Shown here in pieces: positions 30,473 to 40,839 of a DNA stretch of 64,000 nucleotides; position 1 is the stretch's first letter; each line of letters begins with the position of its first letter. The translations under genes and the position numbers were made by a program. A model generated the notes under the pieces. The model worked only from the letters and a program-made list of their open reading frames with translations, ran no database searches and was not told where the DNA came from. Location: positions 186,001 to 250,000 of the forward strand of contig BLSF01000059.1 of NCBI GenBank assembly GCA_012862575.1, written 5' to 3'. Source of the stretch: Parietichytrium sp. I65-24A. Its lineage: Eukaryota > Sar > Bigyra > Thraustochytrida > Thraustochytriidae.

Positions 30473-33400
30473 ATGCCCTCCGGCGAAGATCAATACGAGA
30501 GGTCGGCGGAAAGCGATGGCATATCTCGCTCGCAAAGAGAAGAAGGAGAAGTATTTGACGAAGAAGAAGTTGATGTAGTTGATGTCGTTCATGATGATAA
30601 TAATGTTGTTGTAGTTGACGATGATGATAATGATAATGATGATGATGAAGAGCTGATCGAGTGGGTGGACCACTCCAACGCGACTGCCGTGGAGGAGTTC
30701 GTGAGCTCTCTGGAGCAGCACCTGTCGGAGTGGTCTTCCGCGGCGGACGATGGCAAAGTCGACCAGCGCTGTGACATTCCGATTGGCAGGGACATCTACG
30801 CGGTGTCGTACTGCTCCGGCGCGAACGTCTTGCGATCGGAAGCTGAGAAGGAGCTGGGGATGAAGCTGACCGCGCCAGAGCTGGACATGATGCTGAACGG
30901 GCCAAAGATGTGGCGGCAAAATGGGAGAGGTAGAGAGGACAGCGACAACGACAACGACAACGACGCGGAATTGGACGTGTGCAGAGTCTTTGGCGTGGAG
31001 GAATTCGTCAACATGGAACCCTGCGGCAGAGCCACCAATATGAACGACGTGGCTCTGCTTCTATCTAGCGCTTCGCTTGCGGGCGCCACGGAGGGCATTC
31101 TGCCGGTTCCGTGCTTCGTGACAGGGCAATTCGAGAGACAGCAGACGTCGGCGCGAAAGCTGGGGCCACTTAAGAGCACGATAGACCATGCGACGAGGCA
31201 TCGGCAGATCAAATGCGTCTTCGGTGTCTGCGTTTCCAGCCTGGATAATGGCGGAACGACGATCCACTTTGATGCGTCCACCGACAGGAGGTCGCGCGTC
31301 TCTCCAGATCTGTGCACGTTGTCGGGCTTTTTAGACCTCTTTAAAGCAAAGGTGTGGGGAAGCCCAGCTGCTTCCTCGAATGCCAAAGTGGGCGAGGAAA
31401 ACCAAGACGAAGAGTTGCCGCGAGCGCGCTCTTGCTCGCAATTCAACGAGTTGCGAGAGTTGTCGAGCGGGGGTGTCATCATAAGTGTACAGTTTACGTA
31501 TAAGGATGCTGCAATTCAAAAAACCGCCAGACATCTCGCTCTGTGCGATGAAGAGCTCTACGTTCAATCGCTCAAGTGGGCGCAATCTATGGATGAAGAC
31601 TATACCTGGAGACTCCACGTCCGCCCGGCACCGCAAGCGTCTACGCGAAGCGCAATAATAGCCCTGCAAGGTGGGACGGACAGGCCTGCATTGTGGGGAC
31701 CAGTCTCTGATCCCATCAAAAACATGAGCCTGCAAGTGATTTGGCCGTCTTTCAAAGAGTCGCAGTATGTTGAGAACTCCTCCTACTCTAGTTTTCAAGG
31801 AGAGGCTGCTCCGCAATGGATTGTGTCCGCTGGCATTTCGTACTCTGCCATGCTAATAGAAATGAGCGAGGAGTTGGCAGCCATTTGTCCGCTGTCTACC
31901 GCTGTCCGATTTGTCCACAAACTCCTTGACAACGCGCAACTCTCGCCGTTCGCAGATGCGCTCATGGGGAGTATCGCTTCTAATACTGAGAAAGAGTCCG
32001 GCAGTGACATTGAAGATGACGACACGGACTTCAGCCCTCGTTTGCGCGATGCTGACACGCAAAAGGATCGCTACCTCGCATCGAAAGCTATCCGCGAGAT
32101 ATTTGTGCCGGTAACGCACGACGTTGTCCCGGACGACGTCATCGATCAAGTGAAGAGCCTGAAAAGCCTGTATTCTGATGGTGGATTGTCCACGGCCGAG
32201 TTCAAGGAATCCGTTCAGCGTGTTGTAAACGATAGTGCAAGAGGCTCAGACAAACTGGAGGAGACGAAGCCCTCAGGTAACACGGCGACCTTGTCAAAGC
32301 CCAGCTCCGAGTGCTGGATGTGCTCGCAAGCTGATTGCGTTCACACCCGGCCTGGTGCCCGCCACAAAGTCAAAAGTGCCCCAGTCGGGTCCGTTCTCTC
32401 CTTATTGGTGCTCCGAGCTCTTCCTGAGTTTGGAGCTAGCTTGCCAGGATTTGCCCAACTATGGTGCGAATTCGTTTCTGAGCTGAGGTGGCACTGGGAC
32501 AACCTCGTTCTTGTTCCGCTCGGAACTGCCTCTGAACAGGTGTTCATCCCAATAAACCATGATGAATGTTTACTCCATCAAAAGCTCTGCTTGTTGAACC
32601 TCTGCATTGCCGCTGAAGCCCATAGTCGTTATGCGCATAGCTCGCAAACTCGCGCCTGTGTGCTCGAAGGAGGGAAATCAAGTGCAGGATCGCGGGAACG
32701 CCAAAATGTCTCTGAAGATGAGCACGAGCACGACGATATCTTTTTCGATGCGGACAGTCTCGCTGACGAAGACGAGGTGCTTGTTGATGCCCTCAATACG
32801 TCCGGGATCTCGCTTAATCGCGATGCCGACCGCGAGTCTCTTCATGGAATCGTGGAGCCGTGGACGAAAGAAAACTCTTTGATGACGTCGGATATGATTA
32901 CGCAGCAGAACGAGCTTATGGAGTCTTTGGCACTGGACGCGAACACGGCGGCTTTGCACGAAAAGATGCTCTCGGAAACGCTTAGATCTGAAATGAGAGC
33001 GTTCAAACATGCCAATCCGGAAAAGGAGTTTGAGGACTTTAAGCGCTGGAAAGGAAGGAGTAGGCGACTCGGAGAATTTTGGCGTAAATTGTGGAAGCAA
33101 TGCAAGCCAATGTCATTTAGGGAGCAGTTGAAAGAAGACCCATCGCTTTTCAATGCATCCCAAGAAGCAGAGAAGACTCTCCTCTATCTCGAGACTCTTA
33201 CCGCCTTGGACGTCCTCAAGCAGCTCTTCACAATTGCCACGGAAGGTGCAGAGTTCCTGTTGTCCAGTGCTGTTGGTGGACTTGCAACTGTTCCGGAGGT
33301 GTTCAGCCCTCTCAAGAATCAGACCCTCGAGCTACGCAAGCAGCTTGATCTCGTAAACATTGCTCGCTCACGACCTCTGTCTCCAAAGCCTGGAACACAG

Positions 33401-33946
33401 CAGTTACCGCGGCGCGATGAGGCTTCCATCATTCGAGAGCGAGAGTTGGGCGTGATAGAAACGTTCCAGCGTACGGAGTTTTTGCTTTCGATAAGTGCAT
33501 CACTACTCCACAAAGTGCCCCCCCACATGGTCGCTGATATGGTGCAGGAAGAGGCCATCAGCGGCGAATTCAAGTGCACTTTAGATCCAAGTAGCAAACA
33601 AGGACGGTCCAGGGTCCGGGCTCTGTTATTCACTGGCTCACAAAATGGCTTAATGGGTATGCCCGAGCCTGACGAGAAGGAGTACCTCATTCGCTGTCTA
33701 GCTTCGCGGGCAACCTACGCACAGCCGTTAACTGATCATTTATGCCACGAAGGTGCTGACTCTGATTCTGACTCTGAGGACGGCAGCGACGCTGACTCTA
33801 GTGTTTCCGAAGACCAGGCTATCTTTCGTTCACCGCAGCACCCGACAGTATCATCAGTTCGCGCTGGGGCGAATCGAATGTACGTCCACCTGACCAAGTC
33901 GGAAATTACGGTGGCAACTGCGCTTACAGAAACAACGCATGACTAG
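30473..33946 (+). CDS. RAB3GAP1: RAB3GAP1-like Rab GTPase-activating protein catalytic subunit
   Basis: The product is 1157 residues from the ATG at 30473, longer than human RAB3GAP1 (about 980). An Asp/Glu-rich stretch near residues 20-60 leads into EELIEWVDHSNATAVEEFV, which resembles the family N-terminus. In the second half, the segment FAQLWCEFVSELRWHWDNLVL followed by LLHQKLCLLNLCIAAEA matches the conserved LRWxWEN and CLLHQKLQMLN blocks. Then SEMRAFKHANP, FEDFKRW and SQEAEKTLLYLETLTALDVL match the GAP catalytic region (human DMESFKAANP, EDFVRW, REAEKVLHYL). The family activates Rab3 GTP hydrolysis and, with RAB3GAP2, acts on Rab18 at the ER and in autophagy. No RAB3GAP2 partner lies in this window. 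The gene converges on GCNA. Confidence 0.85.
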   Translation: MPSGEDQYERSAESDGISRSQREEGEVFDEEEVDVVDVVHDDNNVVVVDDDDNDNDDDEELIEWVDHSNATAVEEFVSSLEQHLSEWSSAADDGKVDQRCDIPIGRDIYAVSYCSGANVLRSEAEKELGMKLTAPELDMMLNGPKMWRQNGRGREDSDNDNDNDAELDVCRVFGVEEFVNMEPCGRATNMNDVALLLSSASLAGATEGILPVPCFVTGQFERQQTSARKLGPLKSTIDHATRHRQIKCVFGVCVSSLDNGGTTIHFDASTDRRSRVSPDLCTLSGFLDLFKAKVWGSPAASSNAKVGEENQDEELPRARSCSQFNELRELSSGGVIISVQFTYKDAAIQKTARHLALCDEELYVQSLKWAQSMDEDYTWRLHVRPAPQASTRSAIIALQGGTDRPALWGPVSDPIKNMSLQVIWPSFKESQYVENSSYSSFQGEAAPQWIVSAGISYSAMLIEMSEELAAICPLSTAVRFVHKLLDNAQLSPFADALMGSIASNTEKESGSDIEDDDTDFSPRLRDADTQKDRYLASKAIREIFVPVTHDVVPDDVIDQVKSLKSLYSDGGLSTAEFKESVQRVVNDSARGSDKLEETKPSGNTATLSKPSSECWMCSQADCVHTRPGARHKVKSAPVGSVLSLLVLRALPEFGASLPGFAQLWCEFVSELRWHWDNLVLVPLGTASEQVFIPINHDECLLHQKLCLLNLCIAAEAHSRYAHSSQTRACVLEGGKSSAGSRERQNVSEDEHEHDDIFFDADSLADEDEVLVDALNTSGISLNRDADRESLHGIVEPWTKENSLMTSDMITQQNELMESLALDANTAALHEKMLSETLRSEMRAFKHANPEKEFEDFKRWKGRSRRLGEFWRKLWKQCKPMSFREQLKEDPSLFNASQEAEKTLLYLETLTALDVLKQLFTIATEGAEFLLSSAVGGLATVPEVFSPLKNQTLELRKQLDLVNIARSRPLSPKPGTQQLPRRDEASIIRERELGVIETFQRTEFLLSISASLLHKVPPHMVADMVQEEAISGEFKCTLDPSSKQGRSRVRALLFTGSQNGLMGMPEPDEKEYLIRCLASRATYAQPLTDHLCHEGADSDSDSEDGSDADSSVSEDQAIFRSPQHPTVSSVRAGANRMYVHLTKSEITVATALTETTHD

Positions 33947-34122
33947 TCAACGGCTGCTCCATGGTGGTGATCTTGCGTAGAAGGTCCTTAGACTTCTCAA
34001 TTTTGTCTTGTTTCACTCAATGAACAGAAAGTGTACAAATTTGCTTTTTAGTATTTTTTGGGGGCCTCAATGTTTCTGCACCCACTTTTGACTCTATGGT
34101 TTACAATTTTGGCTCAGAAAAG

Positions 34123-37100
34123 TTACTTGGCACCAGCCTTGGCTCGTCTAGGCTTCATCGGTGTTCCGTCAGGATGAAATGCTCCCAGGAGCTCGATGGT
34201 TCCGTGGCATCTTCCGCACCTTTTGGAGGTCGTATCAAGAGATTTTGAGTGCCTCAGGAATGCAGCTTGACAGGTCGTGCACTCATACCTGAACTTGGCG
34301 TGAATCTTGTACGAATGACAGGTTTGCACTGGATACTGAGGGAATGACTTTGTTGCTCTTGCGCCCCACTTTTTGAATTCAGGACCATGAGGCGGTTTGC
34401 TGACTCCTTGCACAATCCACGCAGCGGCGTGGCAAAGCTCATGGAGTAATGTTTCCTTGAGCCTATCGACTGTGGTCAGCACTTTGTCGGCCAACTCGAC
34501 TTTAGCGACTCGCTTCCCAGCGACTTTGCTTAAGAAGGTCGTGCCAGCAGTTTTGAGACACCTTTTGTTCCACACTATCTCCATGTCAGCAGGAAGAAGG
34601 TTTTCAAACACCAAGCCATTGAACTCCGCATACCAAAATTTCACTATTGCGTCCCGATTCCCCGCAGTGACATTCGTTGAGTCATCCCATATGTTCTTCA
34701 AAGCGCGCTGAGCAGGGGCCTTTTTCTCGGACGTAGAGCTATGCAGGTTGACAACTTGCGTGTCATTTTCCTTGTCTACCAAATTCATGACTGCTGGGAG
34801 CGGTTTCTTAATTGCCGGGCTTGTGGTCCTGTTTTGTTTGATGGGAGTAAAAGGCTTTCGTGCATCCTGTAGCTCGTCAAGAATTCCGCTATCCTCCTCG
34901 ACGTACTCTTCGTCCTGATCACGGTCGCTTTCGGGCACACTACTTGTAACAGAACTTTCGTCGCCTGAGACCTCCACGATGTCAACAACAGCAGCCTTAA
35001 TGCCGACTTTGGACGCTCCTTCTCGCTTGACTTTTGCTGCGCTTGTTCCCTTTCCATCATCCTCGGATGGACGGTAGGAATCGTCCGACAAGCTATCCTC
35101 TTCTTCTTCATCTTCGCTTGCGATGAAGGAAGACTCGTACTTGTCAAGGTCCTCGCCATTGCTGTCCTCCTCTTTATCATCATCATCATCATCGTTGTCT
35201 TCTCCTTCTCCTAAGTCGTCCTTGTCATCAGAAAACTCCCCAGCATCGTTCAACGAGGCGTCATCGGCAGCCTCGCCATCTTCGTCAGTAGAGGAGAGCG
35301 GCGACTCGACGTATTTCACAAGCCTCGACGCAGCGCGTCTCGGGCGAACGATTTGACGCATTGGAGTTTGATCTGCTGAGAGTATGTGGCTCGAGTCCGA
35401 TGAGCTGTCCGCGCCCTCGCCCAACTCCTCTTCGTCATAGTCGGAGTCTAGGCTGTCGTCCAAGTCGATACATGGCTTTTTAAACTTTCCTTTGGACGCT
35501 TGAGAATCTTCCGATTCATTTGTGCTTACCTTGAGTGTAGCAAAGTAATCAGAGATTGTGGTTTTCTTAGTCGCTTCAGAGACTTCTTGTGCGCCCTTTG
35601 TATCGGCAAACGAGCACTCGCTGTCCGAATCTACCAAGTCAACAACGTTCAAGACGCTGTTCTCAACAGCGGTGCCTTGGAAATCCTTCTCTTGTTTGAT
35701 TGGCACTGCCTCTGAACCTGCGACGTTGATCAAAGTCGTCTGCGCAAGAGTCTGGGAAATTGTGCTCTTTCGTTCCAAGTCGTCTTCCGTTGGCTCTCCA
35801 TTTGCGTCAGGGCCGAGAAAACTTTCTCCTTCCACTCTAGAATCATCTGCGCTACGATCAGAGGCGCTCTCCGCGTCCATTTCTTGGGTTGCCGGGAATG
35901 ACATTTCGTCTTCGCTGCTGATGGAATCGTTCGCGTCAATGTTGATTCCGTCGTCGTCGTCAGTGTCAATCTCCTGTGTTGGGAGGTTCGACTCTGTGTC
36001 CTCCTCAAAATGCTCATCATCAGCATGCTCCAAGTCGCCCAAGGGGGCTTCAGATTGAAGGTCTGCCTCCGGTGTCTTTATGGCGTCCCCCTCCGCGGTA
36101 GTGTTGCAGACTGAGTCCCCAGTATTTTCCAGTAATAGCGATTCCTCTTCCACAGAGGCCATTGCTGGACACGAGTCCTCCTCATCACCTACGACAGGAA
36201 CGTTTGCGTCGCGCAAAGCAAAGTCTTTGCTCTCTTGATCTGCAGGTTCACATTTCTGTATCTCCTCGCATTGTGAAGTGCCTTCCAGGCATGAATTCTC
36301 CCTTTCCAAAGCTTGAGTGGCTTCGAAGGATTCCTCAGAATCAGAGCCTTGCTCAACGACATCCCGCGTTTTGCAGATTTCCAGGCTATTCAGCCGCGTA
36401 GAAATAACGTCTGCGTCGTTTAGTTCGCCAATAATCTCTGCATGCCTATGCTCGGTCTGGAATGCCATCGAAAGGCGCTTCATTGTACGCGGTCCCGTCC
36501 TTCGCGTTGCCATTTTGAGGAAGGCTTCCTCTTCAGATGGAAGGTCAATCTTCGTCTTCTCTCCAAAAGCGTCCGCCAAAGAGCCAATGCTCTCGGACTC
36601 GAGGCAGAATCCATCTCCTTCATCTCCTTCATCCCCAGAGCGATCTTCCACCTCCTTGGTTGCTTCTAGCTCTTTAACTGATTCTCCTTCGGATCCGTAC
36701 TCTTCACCACTCTCTTGCTCTTCGCGAAGGCGTGTAAACGATTCCTTTTGACTTGTTTTTGCCCTAGCCAACACAACTTTCGGGCGAGTCGCGCAATCTG
36801 TCTCCTCATCTGACCCAGTCTCAAAGTTGAGCTCTTCGATCATGTCCGCCAACTGTTCGCTCTCAAGGTCGGCCGGATACGCGCTCTTCCTTCCGGCACG
36901 AATCACCAGCGGCGAATCCAAAAGAGGAATCTCGGAGCCAGCGTCGCTTTCGTCGCCAAATGCATCTGCTCGTGCCTCCATGAACCCACTTTCGTCTTCA
37001 GAATCCTCCACCGCATCGTCAAAGTCAGTGCGCGCGTCGGAAAGCTTCTCCACAGCAGATTCGCTCCAGCTCTCTCCTCGCTTCCTCGCTCGCAGCGTGC

Positions 37101-37167
37101 TCGCGTCGAGCTCCAAGGTAGACTCTTCGCAAAGGTCGCTGTCTTCCAGCTCGTCACGGTCCGACAT
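34123..37167 (-). CDS. GCNA: GCNA-like acidic SprT-domain metalloprotease
   Basis: The product is 1014 residues from the ATG at 37167. About the first 800 residues are highly acidic and low in complexity, predicted disordered. The C-terminus (about 815-1000) is a SprT-like domain: KFWYAEFNGLVFENLLP, catalytic HELCH at 909-913 with a third His ligand in PPHGPEFKKW (about 927), and a zinc ribbon (YECTTC ... RCGRCH). This is the arrangement of GCNA/ACRC, a nuclear protease relative of SPRTN/Wss1 that helps resolve DNA-protein crosslinks and preserve genome stability. Two SUMO-interaction-like motifs followed by acids, VVDLVDSDSE (near 35618-35647) and VVDIVEVSGDE (near 34958-34990), and a PIP-box-like TTISDYF (near 35542-35562) lie in the disordered part. 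The active site looks intact. Confidence 0.9.
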   Translation of the reverse strand: MSDRDELEDSDLCEESTLELDASTLRARKRGESWSESAVEKLSDARTDFDDAVEDSEDESGFMEARADAFGDESDAGSEIPLLDSPLVIRAGRKSAYPADLESEQLADMIEELNFETGSDEETDCATRPKVVLARAKTSQKESFTRLREEQESGEEYGSEGESVKELEATKEVEDRSGDEGDEGDGFCLESESIGSLADAFGEKTKIDLPSEEEAFLKMATRRTGPRTMKRLSMAFQTEHRHAEIIGELNDADVISTRLNSLEICKTRDVVEQGSDSEESFEATQALERENSCLEGTSQCEEIQKCEPADQESKDFALRDANVPVVGDEEDSCPAMASVEEESLLLENTGDSVCNTTAEGDAIKTPEADLQSEAPLGDLEHADDEHFEEDTESNLPTQEIDTDDDDGINIDANDSISSEDEMSFPATQEMDAESASDRSADDSRVEGESFLGPDANGEPTEDDLERKSTISQTLAQTTLINVAGSEAVPIKQEKDFQGTAVENSVLNVVDLVDSDSECSFADTKGAQEVSEATKKTTISDYFATLKVSTNESEDSQASKGKFKKPCIDLDDSLDSDYDEEELGEGADSSSDSSHILSADQTPMRQIVRPRRAASRLVKYVESPLSSTDEDGEAADDASLNDAGEFSDDKDDLGEGEDNDDDDDDKEEDSNGEDLDKYESSFIASEDEEEEDSLSDDSYRPSEDDGKGTSAAKVKREGASKVGIKAAVVDIVEVSGDESSVTSSVPESDRDQDEEYVEEDSGILDELQDARKPFTPIKQNRTTSPAIKKPLPAVMNLVDKENDTQVVNLHSSTSEKKAPAQRALKNIWDDSTNVTAGNRDAIVKFWYAEFNGLVFENLLPADMEIVWNKRCLKTAGTTFLSKVAGKRVAKVELADKVLTTVDRLKETLLHELCHAAAWIVQGVSKPPHGPEFKKWGARATKSFPQYPVQTCHSYKIHAKFRYECTTCQAAFLRHSKSLDTTSKRCGRCHGTIELLGAFHPDGTPMKPRRAKAGAK

Positions 37168-37840
37168 GGCTACGAACTTCGTGCACCACGTCGACCAACC
37201 CTGACCAGAATTTCCACGCACGCTCAAGTCCCGCGAGGACTGCCCGCTTTGCACGCGAGTGCTTTGTTTGTGTTGCTTGCGTTGCTCTTTGTCTGTTTGT
37301 CTGTAATTCACTCACACACTCGCAATGCTTTTGCTACTTTTAAAATTTAAGCTTTCGCTTTAGCTTTCGCTTTCAAATGTGTTGGCAGTTGGTCGTTAGA
37401 ATCTTTGGAAATTTTGGAAAATATGCTCAGGTACGAGTACTAGATTAGTACTTGCATAATTTTTTCTATTGATAATTTAAGCGTACTACATCTCAGTGAG
37501 CTCTCAATAGAACACTAGCAATTTGACTTATGATAGATTTTTTAAATTTGGTGGGTTTAGGTGTGGTTAGTACTGTTAATGGTCTTTCATAAGGATCTTA
37601 AAGGATACATACGCGTTTTTCACCGGTACTATGTATTAATAAGCTACTACTACCGTTGCAGGACAGCAAGATTGCGAATACCTTCGATTGGATGAGGGAA
37701 CGCAGAGGCAGTCAGAGATGATATCGAGCATGGATACTTAAACTTTGTGATGGAAAAGCTGGCTCACAGACGTGTACTCAGTACCGGTACTCAGTACAGC
37801 AAAGTAGAGCCCGGGCTTGGCTTCTTCATGCTGATTCATA
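37168..37840. other. Spacer between GCNA and the first membrane-protein paralog
   Basis: An agctttcgcttt duplication lies at about 37349-37376. The GTACTCAGTACC-GGTACTCAGTAC double motif lies at 37775-37797. The last 140 bases belong to the segment duplicated downstream at 40.84-40.96 kb. No gene was seen. Confidence 0.6.
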
Positions 37841-39135
37841 CTATGTCAATGAAAAAGAAGTTGGGTAACACATGGTGCATGACCCAGTGATAAACACCAT
37901 CATTGCACAGGTTTGCCCGACGGCGATGAGCAAAGAATTGGTTTTCAAATGCTTCGCATCCACTTCCACCGCGTAAATGTAGCTCTTAAGATGGTCGAAT
38001 AGGCATCTTGGAAAGAGCCCCAGAGCAGTGCGCCAAGCAATCGATTGCAAGCCATCTAATTTCATAAGCGACAGAGCGGCAAGCGCGCCGAGCACCACAG
38101 CTTGTCTCTCGCCAACGACTTCGCTGATTAAAAGCTCTGGACGAATTGCGCGAGATATTTGGGCCACTTTGTGGAGCACAAAGAGGTTCTCTTGTGGCGT
38201 TATTTTCGAGAGTTTCTCTCGGGTTTTGAAATATGCGTAGGCAGTTACCAGGTCCACCAAAAATTGCAGCGCTAGAGTCAGCAAGAAGTCTTTGGTGTCC
38301 TCGGTGAGCATGAGCACAGCCATGCACGGAGCCGTGAAGGTAACGACCAGAAATTGATTCAGGATGCAGACGTTGCTCAGCCTATTTTCGTCGACTGCTC
38401 CACCGTCTTTGGTCGACCCGAATGTACGAATTTTGAAGCGTAGCAAGGTTGTCGCAACGGGGTACACGAACCCAACAAGTCCGACCTTTACATTACTAGA
38501 GAGGAAATCGGTCAAAGAGAACTGGACGAAAAGAGACACCATCAGCGCGCTGGCGCCAGTCAAGAGGTGTCTCAAGAACACTCGAAACAAGCCCTGTACT
38601 GTGCGGAACCTTTTGATCTCGAACACACAAATGAGGTACGTGAACGCAAAAAAATTAAAAGTCACAAAAGAAAAAGAGGATAACACGCCAAATTCAAACG
38701 ATGGGTCTCGAGCGAGCGGCACAGCAAAAGCCGCGATCGCGAGGGACATGCAAAGAGTACGAAAAACCCGCAAAAGCTTTCTCTTCGACCCCACACAGAC
38801 GAGAAAAAATCGCAGCGAGGAGGCTCCGCAAAGCACACCGGCGAACACGTCATAGCCACGGAGCACATCTTTGCTTTTGCACAAATCCTCGGGGCTTCGC
38901 GCATTGATCAAAAGCGTCCAGTGGTTCACACCGCGCAAGAGCTGCTCGTCCAAGGCAAATAGCGAGTACGTTGCTGTCGTTCCTATCCATGTCAAGACCA
39001 CCTGCGTGAGAGTCGAAAGGAAGATGCGGCTTTCTTTCCGCAACCACTGGGCGAAGAACTCGCGCGTCTTCGCAGCCATTGCCTCGCGCGCTCAGTCACC
39101 CGCCACACTCATATAATCCGTTGCCTCATCGCAGC
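37700..39135. repeat. Segmental tandem duplication, copy 1
   Basis: This unit contains the 412-residue membrane gene plus both flanks. It matches 40840-42245. Flanking matches include gagcatggatact before the 3' end and the shared promoter-side string tcgcgcgctca followed by a conserved 'atccgttgcc' block. Boundaries are approximate. Confidence 0.85.
37841..39079 (-). CDS. Multi-pass membrane protein, family A paralog 1
   Basis: The product is 412 residues from an ATG, with about 9-11 hydrophobic segments and no recognised domain. It begins MAAKTREFFAQWLRKE, followed by the first span (VVLTWIGTTATYSLF). Notable conserved points are LDEQLLRGVNHWTL, GFVYPVATTLLRFKIRTFG, ISEVVGERQAVVLGALAALS and FDHLKSYIYAVEV. 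It is about 80 percent identical by eye to the 409-residue neighbour at 40958-42187, and the upstream DNA is duplicated too. No signal peptide is obvious. Comparable points (a GE motif inside a span, and a D-x6-9-VE motif near the end) occur in the family B pair at 49-54 kb. A transporter or channel role is only guessed from topology. Confidence 0.75.
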   Translation of the reverse strand: MAAKTREFFAQWLRKESRIFLSTLTQVVLTWIGTTATYSLFALDEQLLRGVNHWTLLINARSPEDLCKSKDVLRGYDVFAGVLCGASSLRFFLVCVGSKRKLLRVFRTLCMSLAIAAFAVPLARDPSFEFGVLSSFSFVTFNFFAFTYLICVFEIKRFRTVQGLFRVFLRHLLTGASALMVSLFVQFSLTDFLSSNVKVGLVGFVYPVATTLLRFKIRTFGSTKDGGAVDENRLSNVCILNQFLVVTFTAPCMAVLMLTEDTKDFLLTLALQFLVDLVTAYAYFKTREKLSKITPQENLFVLHKVAQISRAIRPELLISEVVGERQAVVLGALAALSLMKLDGLQSIAWRTALGLFPRCLFDHLKSYIYAVEVDAKHLKTNSLLIAVGQTCAMMVFITGSCTMCYPTSFSLT

Positions 39136-39235
39136 ACTTTGGGTCTTGACCCGAATGCACTCTTCACTCACTGGGATGCAAACTGTAAGCCTCGTTCGGG
39201 GTGACTATCACTTCGTAATGACCTCAGAGAAAATA

Positions 39236-40210
39236 GGATGTCTTTTCAGTCGTGGAAAAACGCAGTGAAGCTTTTGAAGGTTAGCGGCTAGCGGTGCTCA
39301 ATACCACCTCGATAGTCTTCATACATGAACATGTGGAGTATCAATTAATTCATGAAGTTGCCCCGCTAGTTTTTGCTTCTCTTTCCTGCGCAAATTATGA
39401 CTCTCCTCCAGCAAACTGAACTTGAACTTTGAAAGGTGAACGCACAACACTGTTGCCAACAACATTGCACATTCAGTCCTATGAAAAGGAGTATAAGCGC
39501 CGTAAGGTATTCGTTCCCCACTGTTGAAGCCTTTGGCCTGGTTGACAATGAGTTCGCCTATTGACCGAGGAAAGCAGACTCGTGCGTGCCAAGGTGGATT
39601 GCTTTTGCAACGCATTTTTCGAGACAAATAAGGCTGCCGAAGAGGGCGCACTTAGCTTACACCTTTTTGAAAAATAATAGACCATCTCAGTGAGCTTCTA
39701 ATGGTGTCCCTTTTCGTCCAGTTCTCTTTAACATGCTACTACTACACTGCTAAGCAAAGGAGACAAATTTATATCTCTTTGGACTGACCTGACGGAGATA
39801 GTCTTTTGCAGTCGTGGCATGTCGTGGCCTTCCGTAGTGAAGCTTTGAAGGTTTATAGCAGACGCCTTGTGGCCTTCCTTTTCTGCGCAGAAATTTTAAC
39901 CCCTCCCAAGCAAACCAAAAGGCGAAAGAAGGGACAACTACTGCTTTGCACGTTCATTCCTATGGATGCGAGTAGAAGAGCCTTAAGGTATCCGTTCCCC
40001 ACCAAAACTGGAGGCTGAGTACGCCTATGCACCGAGCAAAGCTGACGCTTGCATGCACGACTCGCAATGTGAATTGCAAACGCAATGCGCTGTTGAAGGC
40101 GCACTTGGCTTGTACCCCTTAAAAAAAAAAAAAGATAAATAAAAAAGGAAGAGAAAGTTAAACGAAAAGAAGATGGAAAGCAGCCAGTGACCTCTTAACG
40201 TTCCGTTTCC
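39236..40210. repeat. Two diverged tandem copies of a roughly 450-bp unit
   Basis: Copy 1 is about 39236-39715 and copy 2 about 39798-40210. Shared landmarks in order are tctttt.cagtcgtgg, gtgaagctt, ctgcgca.aa, cattc.gtcctatg, cgttccccac, gcctat.gaccgag, gaaggcgcactt.gctt and cagtgac/gag ct. The copies have many differences and indels, so the duplication is older than the paralog pair's flanks suggest. Boundaries are approximate. Confidence 0.65.
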
Positions 40211-40493
40211 GTTTACTCTCAGAGCGAATTTTACAGCGTCAGAGATTATTAAGAGTCTCAAGAGCCTCTCAAGAGCCTCTCAATCAAGAGTAAAAAACTG
40301 AGCTGCAATTTCAATTTTTGCGCGACAGAAAATCGGTTACATGTCAATATAAGGTTTACCTAGCGAAACAAGGTTGAGTCCGGTTCGAGAAACTTCCCGA
40401 CGAGAAAAGCTTTCCTTGACAACGTTCCAGCGGAGGCGAACCACAGTGGTAATGCGATGTTGAAAACGATCTGTTTCATGCATTAGCTACGAG

Positions 40494-40780
40494 TAAAGTG
40501 AACTGTCTTTGCAAGCGCGCAGCGATGTGCGCAGCGCATATTAACCGAGCTCAATAGACAGCAGAGACTCTTCTTCAACAATACCGGTATGATTCATGTC
40601 TGTTCGTTCATACGCAATAGCGTCCAAGGTGAGGTTAAGTATGCTCAAATGAGTCTGGACTACCAGTCCTATGTGAAATGCACGTGCAGAGTGCACTGAT
40701 TTTGCAAAAGTGCAGCGATGTGCGCAGCGCGAATTAATCCAAATAAACGAGCTCAACAGACAGCGGGGTCTCTCTTCTTC
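40494..40780. repeat. Pair of about 90-bp repeats
   Basis: Positions about 40494-40580 and 40686-40780 share gcagcgatgtgcgcagcgc, then attaa, gagctcaa.agacagc and tcttcttcaa. The shorter motif around tgcttttgcaa also occurs in the two larger repeat copies upstream, which hints at a common origin. Confidence 0.75.
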
Positions 40781-40839
40781 AATATAAATAAAAGACCTCG
40801 GATTTCTATTCCCACGAACGAAATTACAGTCGATTGGAA

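Noticed and set aside
37775-37797. Read as a perfect long palindrome
   Set aside because: Only the central AGTACCGGTACT is palindromic; the outer parts are direct repeats of GTACTCAGTAC.
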